Assembly (NCBI GenBank): GCA_938012815.1
Contig: CALLVV010000087.1
Span: 1 to 39,590, forward strand
Direction of reading: 5' to 3'
DNA from: an uncultured Propionibacteriaceae bacterium
GTDB taxonomy: Bacteria > Actinomycetota > Actinomycetes > Propionibacteriales > Propionibacteriaceae
DNA: 39,590 nt
How positions within the stretch are numbered: the stretch's first letter is position 1; every line of letters starts with the position of its first letter. The notes beneath the pieces were generated by a model. It saw nothing but the letters and a program-made list of their open reading frames with translations, ran no database searches and had not been told where the DNA came from. Positions 25,036 to 34,599 of the stretch are shown here, piece by piece. A program made the position numbers and the translations under genes.

Positions 25036-25437
25036 ATGAGCGATTGCCTGTTCTGCCGAATCATCGAGGGCGAGATCCCCTCGAAGTTCGTTTACGAGGA
25101 CGAAACCGCCGTCGCGTTCCTGGACATCAACCCATGGCAGCAGGGACACACCCTGGTGGTTCCGCGCCGCCACGTGACCGACGCCCTGGAGGACCCGACC
25201 GTGCTGGGGGAGATCGCCCCCGCTATCGGGGAGGTCGGTAACCTGCTGAAGAAGAAGCTGGGTGCCAGCGCCTGCAACATCCTCAGCAATGCCGGCGCCG
25301 ACTCCGGGCAGGAAGTCTTCCACCTCCACGTCCACGTCCTTCCCCGTTACGCGGACAACCCGGGCATCTCCAACATGCGCGGACCGATCAACGACGACCT
25401 GGACCAGGTGTACTCCCGCATCACCGCGAAGCGATGA
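25036..25437 (+). CDS. HIT-family nucleotide hydrolase (HinT-like)
   Basis: 133 residues. CLFCRIIEGEIPSKFVYED at the N-terminus and GHTLVVPRRHV are typical. The histidine triad VFHLHVHVLPR places His96, His98 and His100. HinT-like enzymes cleave AMP-linked lysine or phosphoramidates; the physiological substrate is unknown. The single CxxC at the N-terminus lacks a visible second Cys/His pair nearby, so full zinc binding is doubtful. It ends the helY-hisF unit and a strong hairpin follows. Confidence 0.94.
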   Translation: MSDCLFCRIIEGEIPSKFVYEDETAVAFLDINPWQQGHTLVVPRRHVTDALEDPTVLGEIAPAIGEVGNLLKKKLGASACNILSNAGADSGQEVFHLHVHVLPRYADNPGISNMRGPINDDLDQVYSRITAKR

Positions 25438-25440
25438 CAC

Positions 25441-25466
25441 CAGGTGCGGTTGGCGCGCCGCACCTG
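25441..25466 (+). terminator. Hairpin terminator after the HIT gene
   Basis: CAGGTGCGG (25441-25449) pairs perfectly with CCGCACCTG (25458-25466), a 9-bp stem with an 8-base loop, 4 bases after the stop codon. There is no T-run. It separates this operon from the convergent cupin gene. Confidence 0.7.
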
Positions 25467-25594
25467 TTCCCAAGGAATCAAGAAGAGCCTAGACCCGCCG
25501 GGCGGATGGCATCTCCTCGCCCGGCCTTGGAGGTTTCCTCCTGAATCGGTTTCTGGCGTCCCCGCTGCCCGGGCCCTTGACGCGGCCGGGGGTT

Positions 25595-25972
25595 TCAGTC
25601 GCAGTCGCACTCGATCGGGTGGAAGTCCGACGGGGCGGGCGCCACGATGCTGACGAAGACGAAGTCCTCGTCGCCTGTGTTTCGCATCCCGTGGCACTGT
25701 CCCGGGCGTGAGACCATCACGTCGCCAGCCCGGATCTCGAGTTCCTCGCACGGTTCAGGGAAGAACACGCCCGCACCGCTGAGGCAGATCCAGATGTCGT
25801 CGGACGTGGAGTGTTCGTGGGCCGCCACCTCTTGGCCGGGTTTGACCACCCACACCACCCCGCCCGTGTTCTGAGTGGTGAAGAAGGGGGTCCGGGTGGC
25901 CGCATCCCCGGAGCGGGCCACCTCCGAGATCCGATACCGTCGCTGCGATTCCGGGTTCGTGGAGTTCGTCAT
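25595..25972 (-). CDS. Small cupin-domain protein
   Basis: 125 residues forming one cupin barrel. Motif 1 reads VKPGQEVAAHEHSTSDDIWI with His58 and His60 as likely metal ligands (positions approximate). Motif 2 is GDVMVSRPGQCHGMRNTG. The C-terminus carries two Cys (IECDCD). Such stand-alone cupins can be metal-dependent enzymes or small-molecule binding proteins, and no substrate can be named. AGGAGAGG about 10 bases before the ATG supports the start. It stands alone, convergent with the HIT gene and 116 bases downstream of lexA on the same strand. Confidence 0.85.
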   Translation of the reverse strand: MTNSTNPESQRRYRISEVARSGDAATRTPFFTTQNTGGVVWVVKPGQEVAAHEHSTSDDIWICLSGAGVFFPEPCEELEIRAGDVMVSRPGQCHGMRNTGDEDFVFVSIVAPAPSDFHPIECDCD

Positions 25973-26029
25973 TTCCGTGTCTTCCTCTCCTGGAGTCGGT
26001 CATACCATCATTCCACTGCCCGCCGCGGT

Positions 26030-26056
26030 GCGGGAGGAAAAGCGGTTCTCTCCCGC
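26030..26056 (-). terminator. Possible lexA terminator hairpin
   Basis: GCGGGAG (26030-26036) pairs with CTCCCGC (26050-26056), a 7-bp stem with a 13-base loop about 33 bases past the lexA stop. No T-run is seen on the lexA strand. Confidence 0.35.
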
Positions 26057-26088
26057 CTGGCGTGCGGTCGATGATCACCGAGCCGGTC

Positions 26089-26886
26089 TCACACCCGCCG
26101 CATGACCGCCACCACCTTGCCCATGATGCGGGCGCCGGTGCCGTCAATGGGGGAGTAGGCGGCGTTGTGGGGCCAAGCCTTGCCGCCCCTGCGGCTCAGG
26201 GTCTTCACCGTGGCCTCGTCGTCGAGCAGCGCGGCGACGATGTCGCCGTTGTCGGCATCGGACTGCTGCCGCACCACCACCCAGTCGCCGTCGCAGATGG
26301 CGGCGTCGATCATGGAATCCCCGCGCACCTCCAGCATGAAGAACGTGCCCTTCCCGACCAGCTGCCTGGGCAGGGAGAAGACGTCCTCCACCTGCTCCTG
26401 GGCGAGAATGGGGCCGCCCGCCGCGATCCTGCCCAGCAGGGGCGTCTCGACGGCCTCGGGACGTGAGGTGTGGGTCTGCTCGGAGTCGGGAAGTTCCGGC
26501 GCGGGCGCCTCGGGAGCGACGGTCTCCGGCAGGGTCACCACCATGGCCCGCGGCCGGTTCGGGTTGCGGCGGATGAAACCGGCCTTCTCGAGTACCTTCA
26601 GCTGGTAGGCGACCGAGGACGTCGAGGCGAGACCGGCGCGCTCGGCCAGTTCACGCATGCTCGGGGGGTAGCCGTTGGCTTCCACGGCGTCCCGGATCAG
26701 TTTCAGCAACAGCTGCTGGCGAGGAGTGAGTTCACCGGTCCCACCCGAGGGGGATGAGAGCTCGGCTATGCGCGCCACATCGGCGGCCGCCCGTGCCTTG
26801 CTGGGACGCCCGGCGCGCGAAGTCTTGCGGGAGGGAAGCCGGATGATCGTGGCCTCCGCGGTTTCCTCGTGGGTCTCATCTGCCAT
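26089..26886 (-). CDS. lexA: SOS repressor LexA
   Basis: 265 residues. The N-terminal winged helix covers about 52-118 (LTPRQQLLLKLIRDAVEANG, PPSMRELAERAGLASTSSV). The self-cleavage site Ala156-Gly157 lies in GRIAAGGPI, with catalytic Ser191 (RGDSMIDAA) and Lys228 (ATVKTL). LexA represses the SOS regulon and cleaves itself on RecA filaments. The start follows TAGGAT (minus strand 26898-26893) by 6 bases, and an SOS box lies 23 bases upstream of the ATG, so the gene is probably autoregulated. A basic N-terminal extension of about 50 residues precedes the DNA-binding domain, as in other actinobacteria. Confidence 0.97.
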   Translation of the reverse strand: MADETHEETAEATIIRLPSRKTSRAGRPSKARAAADVARIAELSSPSGGTGELTPRQQLLLKLIRDAVEANGYPPSMRELAERAGLASTSSVAYQLKVLEKAGFIRRNPNRPRAMVVTLPETVAPEAPAPELPDSEQTHTSRPEAVETPLLGRIAAGGPILAQEQVEDVFSLPRQLVGKGTFFMLEVRGDSMIDAAICDGDWVVVRQQSDADNGDIVAALLDDEATVKTLSRRGGKAWPHNAAYSPIDGTGARIMGKVVAVMRRV

Positions 26887-26892
26887 GACGCC

Positions 26893-26898
26893 ATCCTA
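26893..26898 (-). promoter_or_regulatory. -10-like TAGGAT of lexA
   Basis: Read on the minus strand, TAGGAT lies 6 bases before the lexA ATG, so the mRNA may start at or near the start codon. The SOS box then overlaps the -35 region. An alternative TATTCT directly beside the SOS box could serve a longer transcript. Confidence 0.45.
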
Positions 26899-26908
26899 CC
26901 CCAGAATA

Positions 26909-26922
26909 CGAACACATGTTCG
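26909..26922. promoter_or_regulatory. LexA binding site (SOS box) at lexA
   Basis: CGAACACATGTTCG matches the actinobacterial SOS consensus with CGAAC and GTTCG half-sites. It lies between lexA and the divergent small gene, closer to lexA, and indicates autoregulation. Confidence 0.9.
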
Positions 26923-27001
26923 AGGATTGTGAGGCCGGCTGAAAATGTCGGTGCCGGCATGTTGACTCCTGGTCGTGACACAACAGGAATCGAAAAGATG
27001 T

Positions 27002-27030
27002 TTGAAACTGCGTGCAAATTCTTGTAGTGT
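27002..27030 (+). promoter_or_regulatory. Promoter of the SOS-controlled small gene
   Basis: TTGAAA (27002-27007) and TAGTGT (27025-27030) are separated by 17 bases, one of the best sigma-70-type promoters in the window. The SOS box begins one base after the -10, covering the start point, an ideal place for repression. Confidence 0.7.
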
Positions 27031-27031
27031 T

Positions 27032-27047
27032 TCGAACGCAAGTTCGA
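27032..27047. promoter_or_regulatory. LexA binding site (SOS box) of the divergent small gene
   Basis: TCGAACGCAAGTTCGA is a perfect 6-bp inverted repeat with a 4-base spacer and fits the actinobacterial SOS consensus exactly. It overlaps the transcription start of the gene at 27088. Confidence 0.92.
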
Positions 27048-27087
27048 TGTGTCGCGGATGGCGGCCGTCGTGGCAACAGGAGGAAGC

Positions 27088-27417
27088 ATGAGTATCGAAG
27101 CCGCCGAGATGGCCACCGTCGCCCGCTCCCGCAGGGGACATCGCGCGGGTGGCTCCGCCGGTCGTCCCGCCCAGCCCGCGCCTCGTGTCCGGTCGTCCCG
27201 CGGCCCCGCGACGCGCGGCCCCCTCGGGGGTTCCTCCTGCGCGATTGTTCGTTCCGGATCTCGTTTCGCGCGGCGCCTCAAGTCGGTGGCCTTCGCTGCT
27301 CTGGTTGTGCTCTCCTTCGTCGTCGCGGCGCCGGGAATCGCATCCCTCAACCAGCCCGACCCGACTCCGACGCCCACCGCGGGGGATCCCGCCTGGGCGC
27401 ACGTCGCGGGTCACTGA
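27088..27417 (+). CDS. SOS-controlled small membrane protein (possible division inhibitor)
   Basis: 109 residues. AGGAGGAAGC before the ATG is a strong ribosome binding site. The first 65 residues are basic and rich in Arg, Gly, Pro and Ala. One transmembrane segment lies at about 67-85 (VAFAALVVLSFVVAAPGIA), leaving a short Pro/Thr-rich tail outside. Genes divergent from lexA and under LexA control in actinobacteria include cell-division suppressors (divS in Corynebacterium; chiZ, Rv2719c in M. tuberculosis, which has a LysM domain). This protein shares position, control and topology but has no LysM domain, since the protein stops about 24 residues after the helix. Its role as a division inhibitor is inference from context. 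Confidence 0.8.
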   Translation: MSIEAAEMATVARSRRGHRAGGSAGRPAQPAPRVRSSRGPATRGPLGGSSCAIVRSGSRFARRLKSVAFAALVVLSFVVAAPGIASLNQPDPTPTPTAGDPAWAHVAGH

Positions 27418-27483
27418 GAGGTCTCTGGTGAGTTTTACGACACGCGTGGCGTGACATTTGACGATGCGGAGACGTCAGCATAG

Positions 27484-27543
27484 AGTCCACATCTAGTAGT
27501 TGCGATCCCATTTTTCTCAACACGTTGTATTTATTGGGTGTTG
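27484..27543 (+). promoter_or_regulatory. Candidate NrdR operator region
   Basis: The 197-base gap before nrdR contains an unusually AT-rich patch. An imperfect NrdR-box-like 16-mer spans 27484-27499 (core CACATCTAGTAG) and a second 27524-27539 (right half ATTTATTGGGT), about 40 bases apart. CAACAC (27518-27523) and GTGTTG (27538-27543) form an inverted repeat around the second. Matches to the NrdR consensus are partial. Confidence 0.35.
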
Positions 27544-27614
27544 AAGGGGGTTCTGGGGGAGCAGCGTTGCAAGCCGCACCCCCGGGGGACGGGGCCACTT
27601 GAAAGGACTCTGCC

Positions 27615-28151
27615 GTGTTCTGTCCGTTCTGCCGTCACGCAGACACCAAGGTGTCTGACTCGCGTGCGACGGACGACGGCCTGGCCATCCGCCGCCGCCG
27701 GGTGTGCTGCTCCTGCCAGCGGAAGTTCACCACCGTGGAGCAGATCCAGCTCTACGTCCTGAAACGCTCCGGGGTGGTGGAGGCGTTCAGCCGGGAGAAG
27801 GTGATCCGGGGGGTTGCCAAGGCCTGCCAGAACCGCCCGGTCACCGCGGCCCAGCTCGCCGCCCTCGGGCAACGGGTGGAGGAAGACCTGCGCTCCATCG
27901 GGCAGGCCGAGCTGACCAGCGAGGACATCGGCATCGCGATCCTCAGGCCCCTGGCGGAGCTCGACCCCGTGGCCTACCTGAGGTTCGCCTCGGTCTACAA
28001 GAATTTCGATTCCGTTGACGATTTCCTCGACGAAGTCGACTCCATGAAACGCCGCCAGCCCACCGGGGACGCGCTGCTGCCCGAACCCATCAGGGGGCCG
28101 CGGCGCAGACGTCGCCGCGAGAGCGACTCCCAGGAACCTCTGATCGGCTGA
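27615..28151 (+). CDS. nrdR: Transcriptional repressor NrdR
   Basis: 178 residues from a GTG start. The N-terminal zinc ribbon has Cys3 and Cys6 (FCPFCRHADTKVSDSR) and Cys31 and Cys34 (VCCSCQRKFTT). An ATP-cone at about 49-139 follows (VLKRSGVVEAFSREKVIRG, RFASVYKNFDSVDDFLDEV). NrdR senses ATP/dATP and represses ribonucleotide reductase genes. The basic C-terminal tail (RRRRRR region near 165) is longer than in E. coli NrdR. The next gene, 37 bases on, is nrdJ, its expected target, so the pair is probably an autoregulated operon. Confidence 0.96.
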   Translation: MFCPFCRHADTKVSDSRATDDGLAIRRRRVCCSCQRKFTTVEQIQLYVLKRSGVVEAFSREKVIRGVAKACQNRPVTAAQLAALGQRVEEDLRSIGQAELTSEDIGIAILRPLAELDPVAYLRFASVYKNFDSVDDFLDEVDSMKRRQPTGDALLPEPIRGPRRRRRRESDSQEPLIG

Positions 28152-28188
28152 CCCGATCAATCTCCGCCATTCTCGTAGTGAGGAAGAA

Positions 28189-31038
<2,850 letters not shown>

Positions 31039-31052
31039 CCCGACGGTGAGCG

Positions 31053-31081
31053 GTGGGGTACGGGCGCTGCCCGTACCCCAC
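31053..31081 (+). terminator. Strong hairpin after nrdJ
   Basis: A perfect 13-bp stem, GTGGGGTACGGGC with GCCCGTACCCCAC, and a 3-base loop lie 14 bases after the nrdJ stop. No T-run follows, which is common in high-GC actinobacteria. Confidence 0.85.
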
Positions 31082-31160
31082 GAAGCTCTGATCCTCAACT
31101 GGGCGGTTTGTCAGATCATCGAGCCCGAGCGCCACGGGGGCAAAGTAGTCGTACTGCTGG

Positions 31161-31176
31161 TACTACTATGGTGGTA
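31161..31176. promoter_or_regulatory. Operator-like palindrome overlapping the antitoxin promoter and start
   Basis: TACTACTATGGTGGTA is an imperfect palindrome (12 of 16 positions symmetric) whose last base is the A of the antitoxin ATG. It contains TACTAT (31164-31169), a -10-like hexamer ending 6 bases before the ATG. Autoregulation by the antitoxin-toxin complex and a leaderless mRNA are the natural reading. Confidence 0.5.
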
Positions 31177-31403
31177 TGGGTCAGGTGAAGTTGAGTGTGA
31201 GTCTGTCGCCGAGCGAGGTCGCCGTGCTCGACAAGTACGCACAGTCTGCGGGTTTGAAGTCACGATCGGCGGCGATCCAACAGGCCATCAAGCTGCTGGG
31301 CGATCCCGACCTGGAGGATGCCTACACCGTCGCCTGGCAGGAGTGGGAGGACGCCGGAGAGGCCGAGGCCTGGGCGGTCACCGTCGCCGACGGGGCGAAG
31401 TAG
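31176..31403 (+). CDS. Ribbon-helix-helix antitoxin (MazE-like)
   Basis: 75 residues. The N-terminal strand KLSVSLSPSEVAVLD and helices (YAQSAG, SRSAAIQQAIKLL) fit a ribbon-helix-helix DNA-binding domain. The acidic C-terminal half (PDLEDAYTVAWQEWEDAGEAE) would wrap the toxin. It overlaps the MazF-like toxin by one base. No ribosome binding site precedes the ATG; a palindrome covering the start suggests autoregulation. Divergence in codon use from the neighbours is slight. Confidence 0.88.
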   Translation: MGQVKLSVSLSPSEVAVLDKYAQSAGLKSRSAAIQQAIKLLGDPDLEDAYTVAWQEWEDAGEAEAWAVTVADGAK

Positions 31404-31750
31404 TGCTCCGCGGCGAGATCCGGCTGGTCGATCTGGAGTCCGCACGGGCGAGGGAGGCCGACAAGCGTCGTCCGGCGGTCATCGTCAGCAACGACCGCGT
31501 CAATACCGTTGCTGCTCGACTCGGGCGAGGCGTGGTCACGGTCGTCCCCATTACCAGTAATACCGCGCGGGTCTTTCCGTTTCAGGTGCTTCTCACCGCG
31601 GATGAGGTCGGTATCCGCTTGGATTCCAAGGCCCAGGCCGAACAGGTCCGAGCGGTGTCAGTCGACAGCATCGGCCCGGTGATCGGGCGCCTTCCTGCCC
31701 GCCTGGTCGCCCAACTGGATGAGGCGCTCCGGCTGCACCTTCAGCTCTGA
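31403..31750 (+). CDS. MazF-like mRNA interferase toxin
   Basis: 115 residues from the GTG that overlaps the antitoxin stop. The PemK/MazF fold is recognised from RGEIRLVDLESA, KRRPAVIVSNDRVN with the conserved Arg of the RP dipeptide, and VTVVPITSNT, whose Thr matches the catalytic Thr. The C-terminus (QAEQVRAVSVDSIG, RLVAQLDEALRLHL) completes the fold. MazF toxins cut RNA at short motifs during stress. Here the sequence looks intact, and the cut specificity cannot be deduced. Confidence 0.9.
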   Translation: MLRGEIRLVDLESARAREADKRRPAVIVSNDRVNTVAARLGRGVVTVVPITSNTARVFPFQVLLTADEVGIRLDSKAQAEQVRAVSVDSIGPVIGRLPARLVAQLDEALRLHLQL

Positions 31751-31873
31751 AGCCCCGTCCCTTGCGATCGGAATACGCCTTCCGGTGGGGAGAAGCCGTT
31801 GACGAGAGGTGGAGGAGCCCTCGAGGCCGGAACGGGACTTGGGTTGATCCGCCCGGACCGGGGAGCGGGCGCG

Positions 31874-31879
31874 TAGAAT
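31874..31879 (+). promoter_or_regulatory. -10-like TAGAAT before thrE
   Basis: TAGAAT ends 8 bases before the GTG at 31888. The absence of a ribosome binding site between them suggests a leaderless transcript. Confidence 0.5.
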
Positions 31880-31887
31880 CACCGCCC

Positions 31888-33243
31888 GTGAATCAACCAG
31901 ACCCCGAGTGCTACGGCGATCAGGAGTTCGAGGACTCCCTGGAACCCAGGCATCTGATCCGGCGAACCGACGCGGTGGCGCGGGCCGGGGGGATGATGCT
32001 CGGTGCCGGTACCAGTTCGCTCCGGGTCCGGCAGCTCATGCGGCGTTCCGCCAAGGCCCTCGGGCTGGGACACATCGCGTCGTCGATCACGTTCACGTCG
32101 CTGGCCATGACGGTGGAACGCCGTGGAGTGTTTCGCACCAAAGTGGTCGAGGTTCCCAAACCAGGGGTTAATGCTCACCGGATCGCGATGCTGCAGAAAC
32201 TCAGCAATGAGATGCCGGAACGGATCACTGCGACGGAGCTTGACCGCCAGCTGGACCGGATCAACCATGCGGATCCGCTGTACCCGGCATGGTTGAGAGG
32301 AATCATGGTCGCCCTGGCCTGCGCCGCCGTCGCGGTGCTCGCCGGCGGTGGCTGGCGCGAGATCGGGACTGTGCTGCCCGCTTCTGCGCTGGCGTATCTG
32401 CTGTTCCGGCGGCTCGGGCGCTGGCAGATCAACCACTTGGCCGTGGTGATGGTCTCTGCCTTCACCGCCTCGGCGCTGTATTTACTGGGAACCGGGATGC
32501 TGGACCGGCTGTTCGGGGAACCAAGTCCGCGCATGGCCGCGGGGTTCATCTGTGCCTCCATCTTTCTGATCCCCGGTTTCCCACTCGTGACCGCGGGCCT
32601 GGAACTGACCCGGCTGGACCTCACAGCGGGATTGCCCCGGGCCGCCTACGCGTCCATGATCCTGCTGGCCATCACCATCGGGGTGTGGATCGTGGCCAAT
32701 CTCGGTGGGGTCACCGCGGAGTCCGCACCGCCTCTCGGCGTGGAGCCGTGGCAGGTGTGGGTCATTCGGGTGGTGGCCAGTTTCATCGCGGTCGTGGGGT
32801 GGGCCATGATGCTGAACTCGCCCCTGCGCACCGCGATGGCCTCCGGTGCGGTCGCGGTTGCGGGCAATGCCGTCAGGCTGGAGCTCATCGACCTTGGGGT
32901 CGCGGAACACGTGGCGACGTTCGTCGGCTGTTTCATCATCGGCCTCGGCTGCGCCTTGCTGGGAAGGCTCTTCGGACTTGAGAAGATCATCATGACCGTG
33001 CCGACCCTCCTGGTTTCCATCCCCGGTGCTTTCGCCCTGCGGAGCCTGCTCCACCTCGACCAGAATCACACGGACCTGGCCGTCACGCAGGGCATGACGG
33101 CGCTGCTCGGAGTGATTGCCATGGTTGGTGGCCTCTCGGCGGCACGGATGCTCACCGACCCGGAATGGACCTTCACCCGTGATGACCCGCCGCACCTGAG
33201 AGAGGTGGTTCCCGGGCTGCGACGCCGGAAACGGAGGTCTTGA
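31888..33243 (+). CDS. thrE: Threonine/serine exporter family protein (ThrE-like)
   Basis: 451 residues. The N-terminal soluble region (about 1-140) contains the ThrE/DUF1212 hallmarks ARAGGMMLGAGTSSLRVRQLM and SSITFTSLAMT. About ten hydrophobic helices follow, including the IFLIPGFPLVTAGLELTRLD motif near 235. The last part is the ThrE_2-like domain with TVPTLLVSIPGAFALRSLL. In Corynebacterium ThrE exports threonine and serine by proton antiport; substrate here is inferred. GTG 31888 is chosen from the conserved start of homology and the TAGAAT in front. A second copy of only its last 80 or so codons occurs 1.1 kb downstream. Confidence 0.92.
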   Translation: MNQPDPECYGDQEFEDSLEPRHLIRRTDAVARAGGMMLGAGTSSLRVRQLMRRSAKALGLGHIASSITFTSLAMTVERRGVFRTKVVEVPKPGVNAHRIAMLQKLSNEMPERITATELDRQLDRINHADPLYPAWLRGIMVALACAAVAVLAGGGWREIGTVLPASALAYLLFRRLGRWQINHLAVVMVSAFTASALYLLGTGMLDRLFGEPSPRMAAGFICASIFLIPGFPLVTAGLELTRLDLTAGLPRAAYASMILLAITIGVWIVANLGGVTAESAPPLGVEPWQVWVIRVVASFIAVVGWAMMLNSPLRTAMASGAVAVAGNAVRLELIDLGVAEHVATFVGCFIIGLGCALLGRLFGLEKIIMTVPTLLVSIPGAFALRSLLHLDQNHTDLAVTQGMTALLGVIAMVGGLSAARMLTDPEWTFTRDDPPHLREVVPGLRRRKRRS

Positions 33244-33261
33244 CCCTTGTTGCGAAAAGCC

Positions 33262-33544
33262 ATGCGGGTTTCCGCACGTCACCATGAACCCGCACATGCC
33301 GTGGGGTGTGTGGGAACACGTTGCTGACTGGCTCGATGCTGATCAGGTGTGGCTCCCTGTCCCGGTCCGCGGCACCGGGAGGTTCTCGGTCGGCTTCTGA
33401 CCGATGGGGACCTCCGGGGGCAACCTGGTAACTGATGTCCACCTGGCTGCGCTTGCCGTTGAGCACGGCACGAGCATCTGGTTTTTCGACAGCGATTTTG
33501 CCCGTTTCCCCGGTCTCGCCCTGATCAGTCGTGGGCATCACTGA
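33262..33544 (+). pseudogene. Frameshifted VapC (PIN-domain) toxin remnant
   Basis: Three pieces in order read as the second half of a VapC toxin. Frame A from about 33284 gives VWEHVADWLDADQVWLPVP. The next piece, from 33373, is shifted and gives HREVLGRLLTDGDLRG. From 33419 frame A returns with GNLVTDVHLAALAVEHG and DSDFARFPGL, which holds the late acidic residues of the PIN active site, ending at TGA 33544. One base lost near 33370 and one gained in the G-run at 33416-33420 would explain both shifts. The N-terminal half and any VapB antitoxin are missing. It lies directly after thrE and its end overlaps the convergent methyltransferase. Confidence 0.75.
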
Positions 33545-34341
33545 CGCCGACCCGCACCCACCACCAGCGAGGCATTGAGTTGTTCTCCCGAGAGCTGCTC
33601 CGCCAGAAGCACGTGGACGCGTTCACGGGAAACTGCATCCAGGTCGGCCAGCATCGACCGGAAGGCCGACCCTTCGATCAGCAGGCGGAGAGCCACGGCA
33701 TCGAGCGGGACCCTGAGCTCAATCGTCGTGATCTCGGCGGACAGGCCCAGCGTGCCTATCCGGGTGTGCATGGTCTCGGGACGGGTCAGGTCGTCACTGA
33801 AGCGGGCACGGCCTTCGTGCGGCGGAGGTAGGGCGCCTCCCAACTTCCTCAGAATGCCCGCCAGAATGGTTCCCACGGCGGGGAGGTCCAGTGAATCCGG
33901 GGAGGAGAGCCAGTGAGCGATCACAAGCTTCCCGCCTGGACGGAGAAGGGTCGTCAGATGATTCGCCCCGGCAGCAGGATCGGGTAGGAAGGGTAAACCG
34001 AGGATGCAGAACACCTGGTCGTAGGGGCCACCCTTCCATGTGGTGATGTCGGCGGTGGACGGGACAACCTGAGCAGCAGGTCGCAACTCCGCGAGGCGGT
34101 TTCGTAGCTCTCTGATCAGAGGCCCGGACAGGTCAACGGCATCCACGCGTCCCGCGGAGTCGATGAATTCGGCAATTGGCAGTGTCGCGGATCCGATGCC
34201 GCAGCAGGCATCCAGCACGTGTTCCCCGTTGCCAGGAGGTGAGGCTTTGACGACGGCCAGACCGACCCGGTCCCACAGCAGGGGAGCAAGAGCGGTGAAA
34301 TCCCGGGCGGCAGCATCAAACATACTGTCCATGCCGACCAT
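33538..34341 (-). CDS. Class I SAM-dependent methyltransferase
   Basis: About 267 residues. The AdoMet-binding motif I is HVLDACCGIGSATLPIAE, followed by acidic DAVDLSG and a GGPYDQVFCILGLPFLPD segment. RPGGKLVIAHWL is the post-motif region typical of UbiE/COQ5-like small-molecule methyltransferases. The substrate is unknown. The start is uncertain: the ATG at 34341 has AGGGG 4 bases before it, while ATGs at 34332 and 34323 are also possible. It lies opposite in direction to the thrE pieces on both sides, within a region of decayed genes, and may have arrived with that rearrangement. Confidence 0.85.
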   Translation of the reverse strand: MVGMDSMFDAAARDFTALAPLLWDRVGLAVVKASPPGNGEHVLDACCGIGSATLPIAEFIDSAGRVDAVDLSGPLIRELRNRLAELRPAAQVVPSTADITTWKGGPYDQVFCILGLPFLPDPAAGANHLTTLLRPGGKLVIAHWLSSPDSLDLPAVGTILAGILRKLGGALPPPHEGRARFSDDLTRPETMHTRIGTLGLSAEITTIELRVPLDAVALRLLIEGSAFRSMLADLDAVSRERVHVLLAEQLSGEQLNASLVVGAGRRQ

Positions 34342-34352
34342 CATGCCCCTCA

Positions 34353-34598
34353 ATGACCGTCCCGGCCCTGCTGGTCATGGTGCCCGGTTCGTCGGCGCTG
34401 CGCACCCTCCTGTACTTCGACTCCGGGGACGTCAGCTGCGCCGTCGCGCAGGGGATCGTGACGATGCTCGGAGTGGTGGCCATGGTGGCGGGTCTGTCGG
34501 CTGCCCGCATGCTGACCGATCCGGAGTGGATCTTCACCCGAGATGATCCACCTGCGATCCGGGTGCCCGTCCCCAGGATCCGTAGGAGGGGGGACTGA
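34353..34598 (+). pseudogene. Fragment of a second thrE (3' end only)
   Basis: This 81-codon frame aligns without gaps to the last 83 residues of ThrE at 31888-33243. About 50 of 81 residues agree, including MTVP, GLSAARMLTDPEW and FTRDDPP. Similarity begins at the ATG itself and the sequence before it is the methyltransferase 5' region. With only a few membrane helices it cannot be a working exporter. The divergence shows it is not a recent exact duplication; it is more likely the remains of an older paralog that lost its first 370 codons. Confidence 0.82.
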
Positions 34599-34599
34599 C

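Noticed and set aside
27418..27614. Cobalamin riboswitch upstream of nrdR-nrdJ
   Set aside because: No B12-box-like core was found; only short partial matches such as GCCACT are present.
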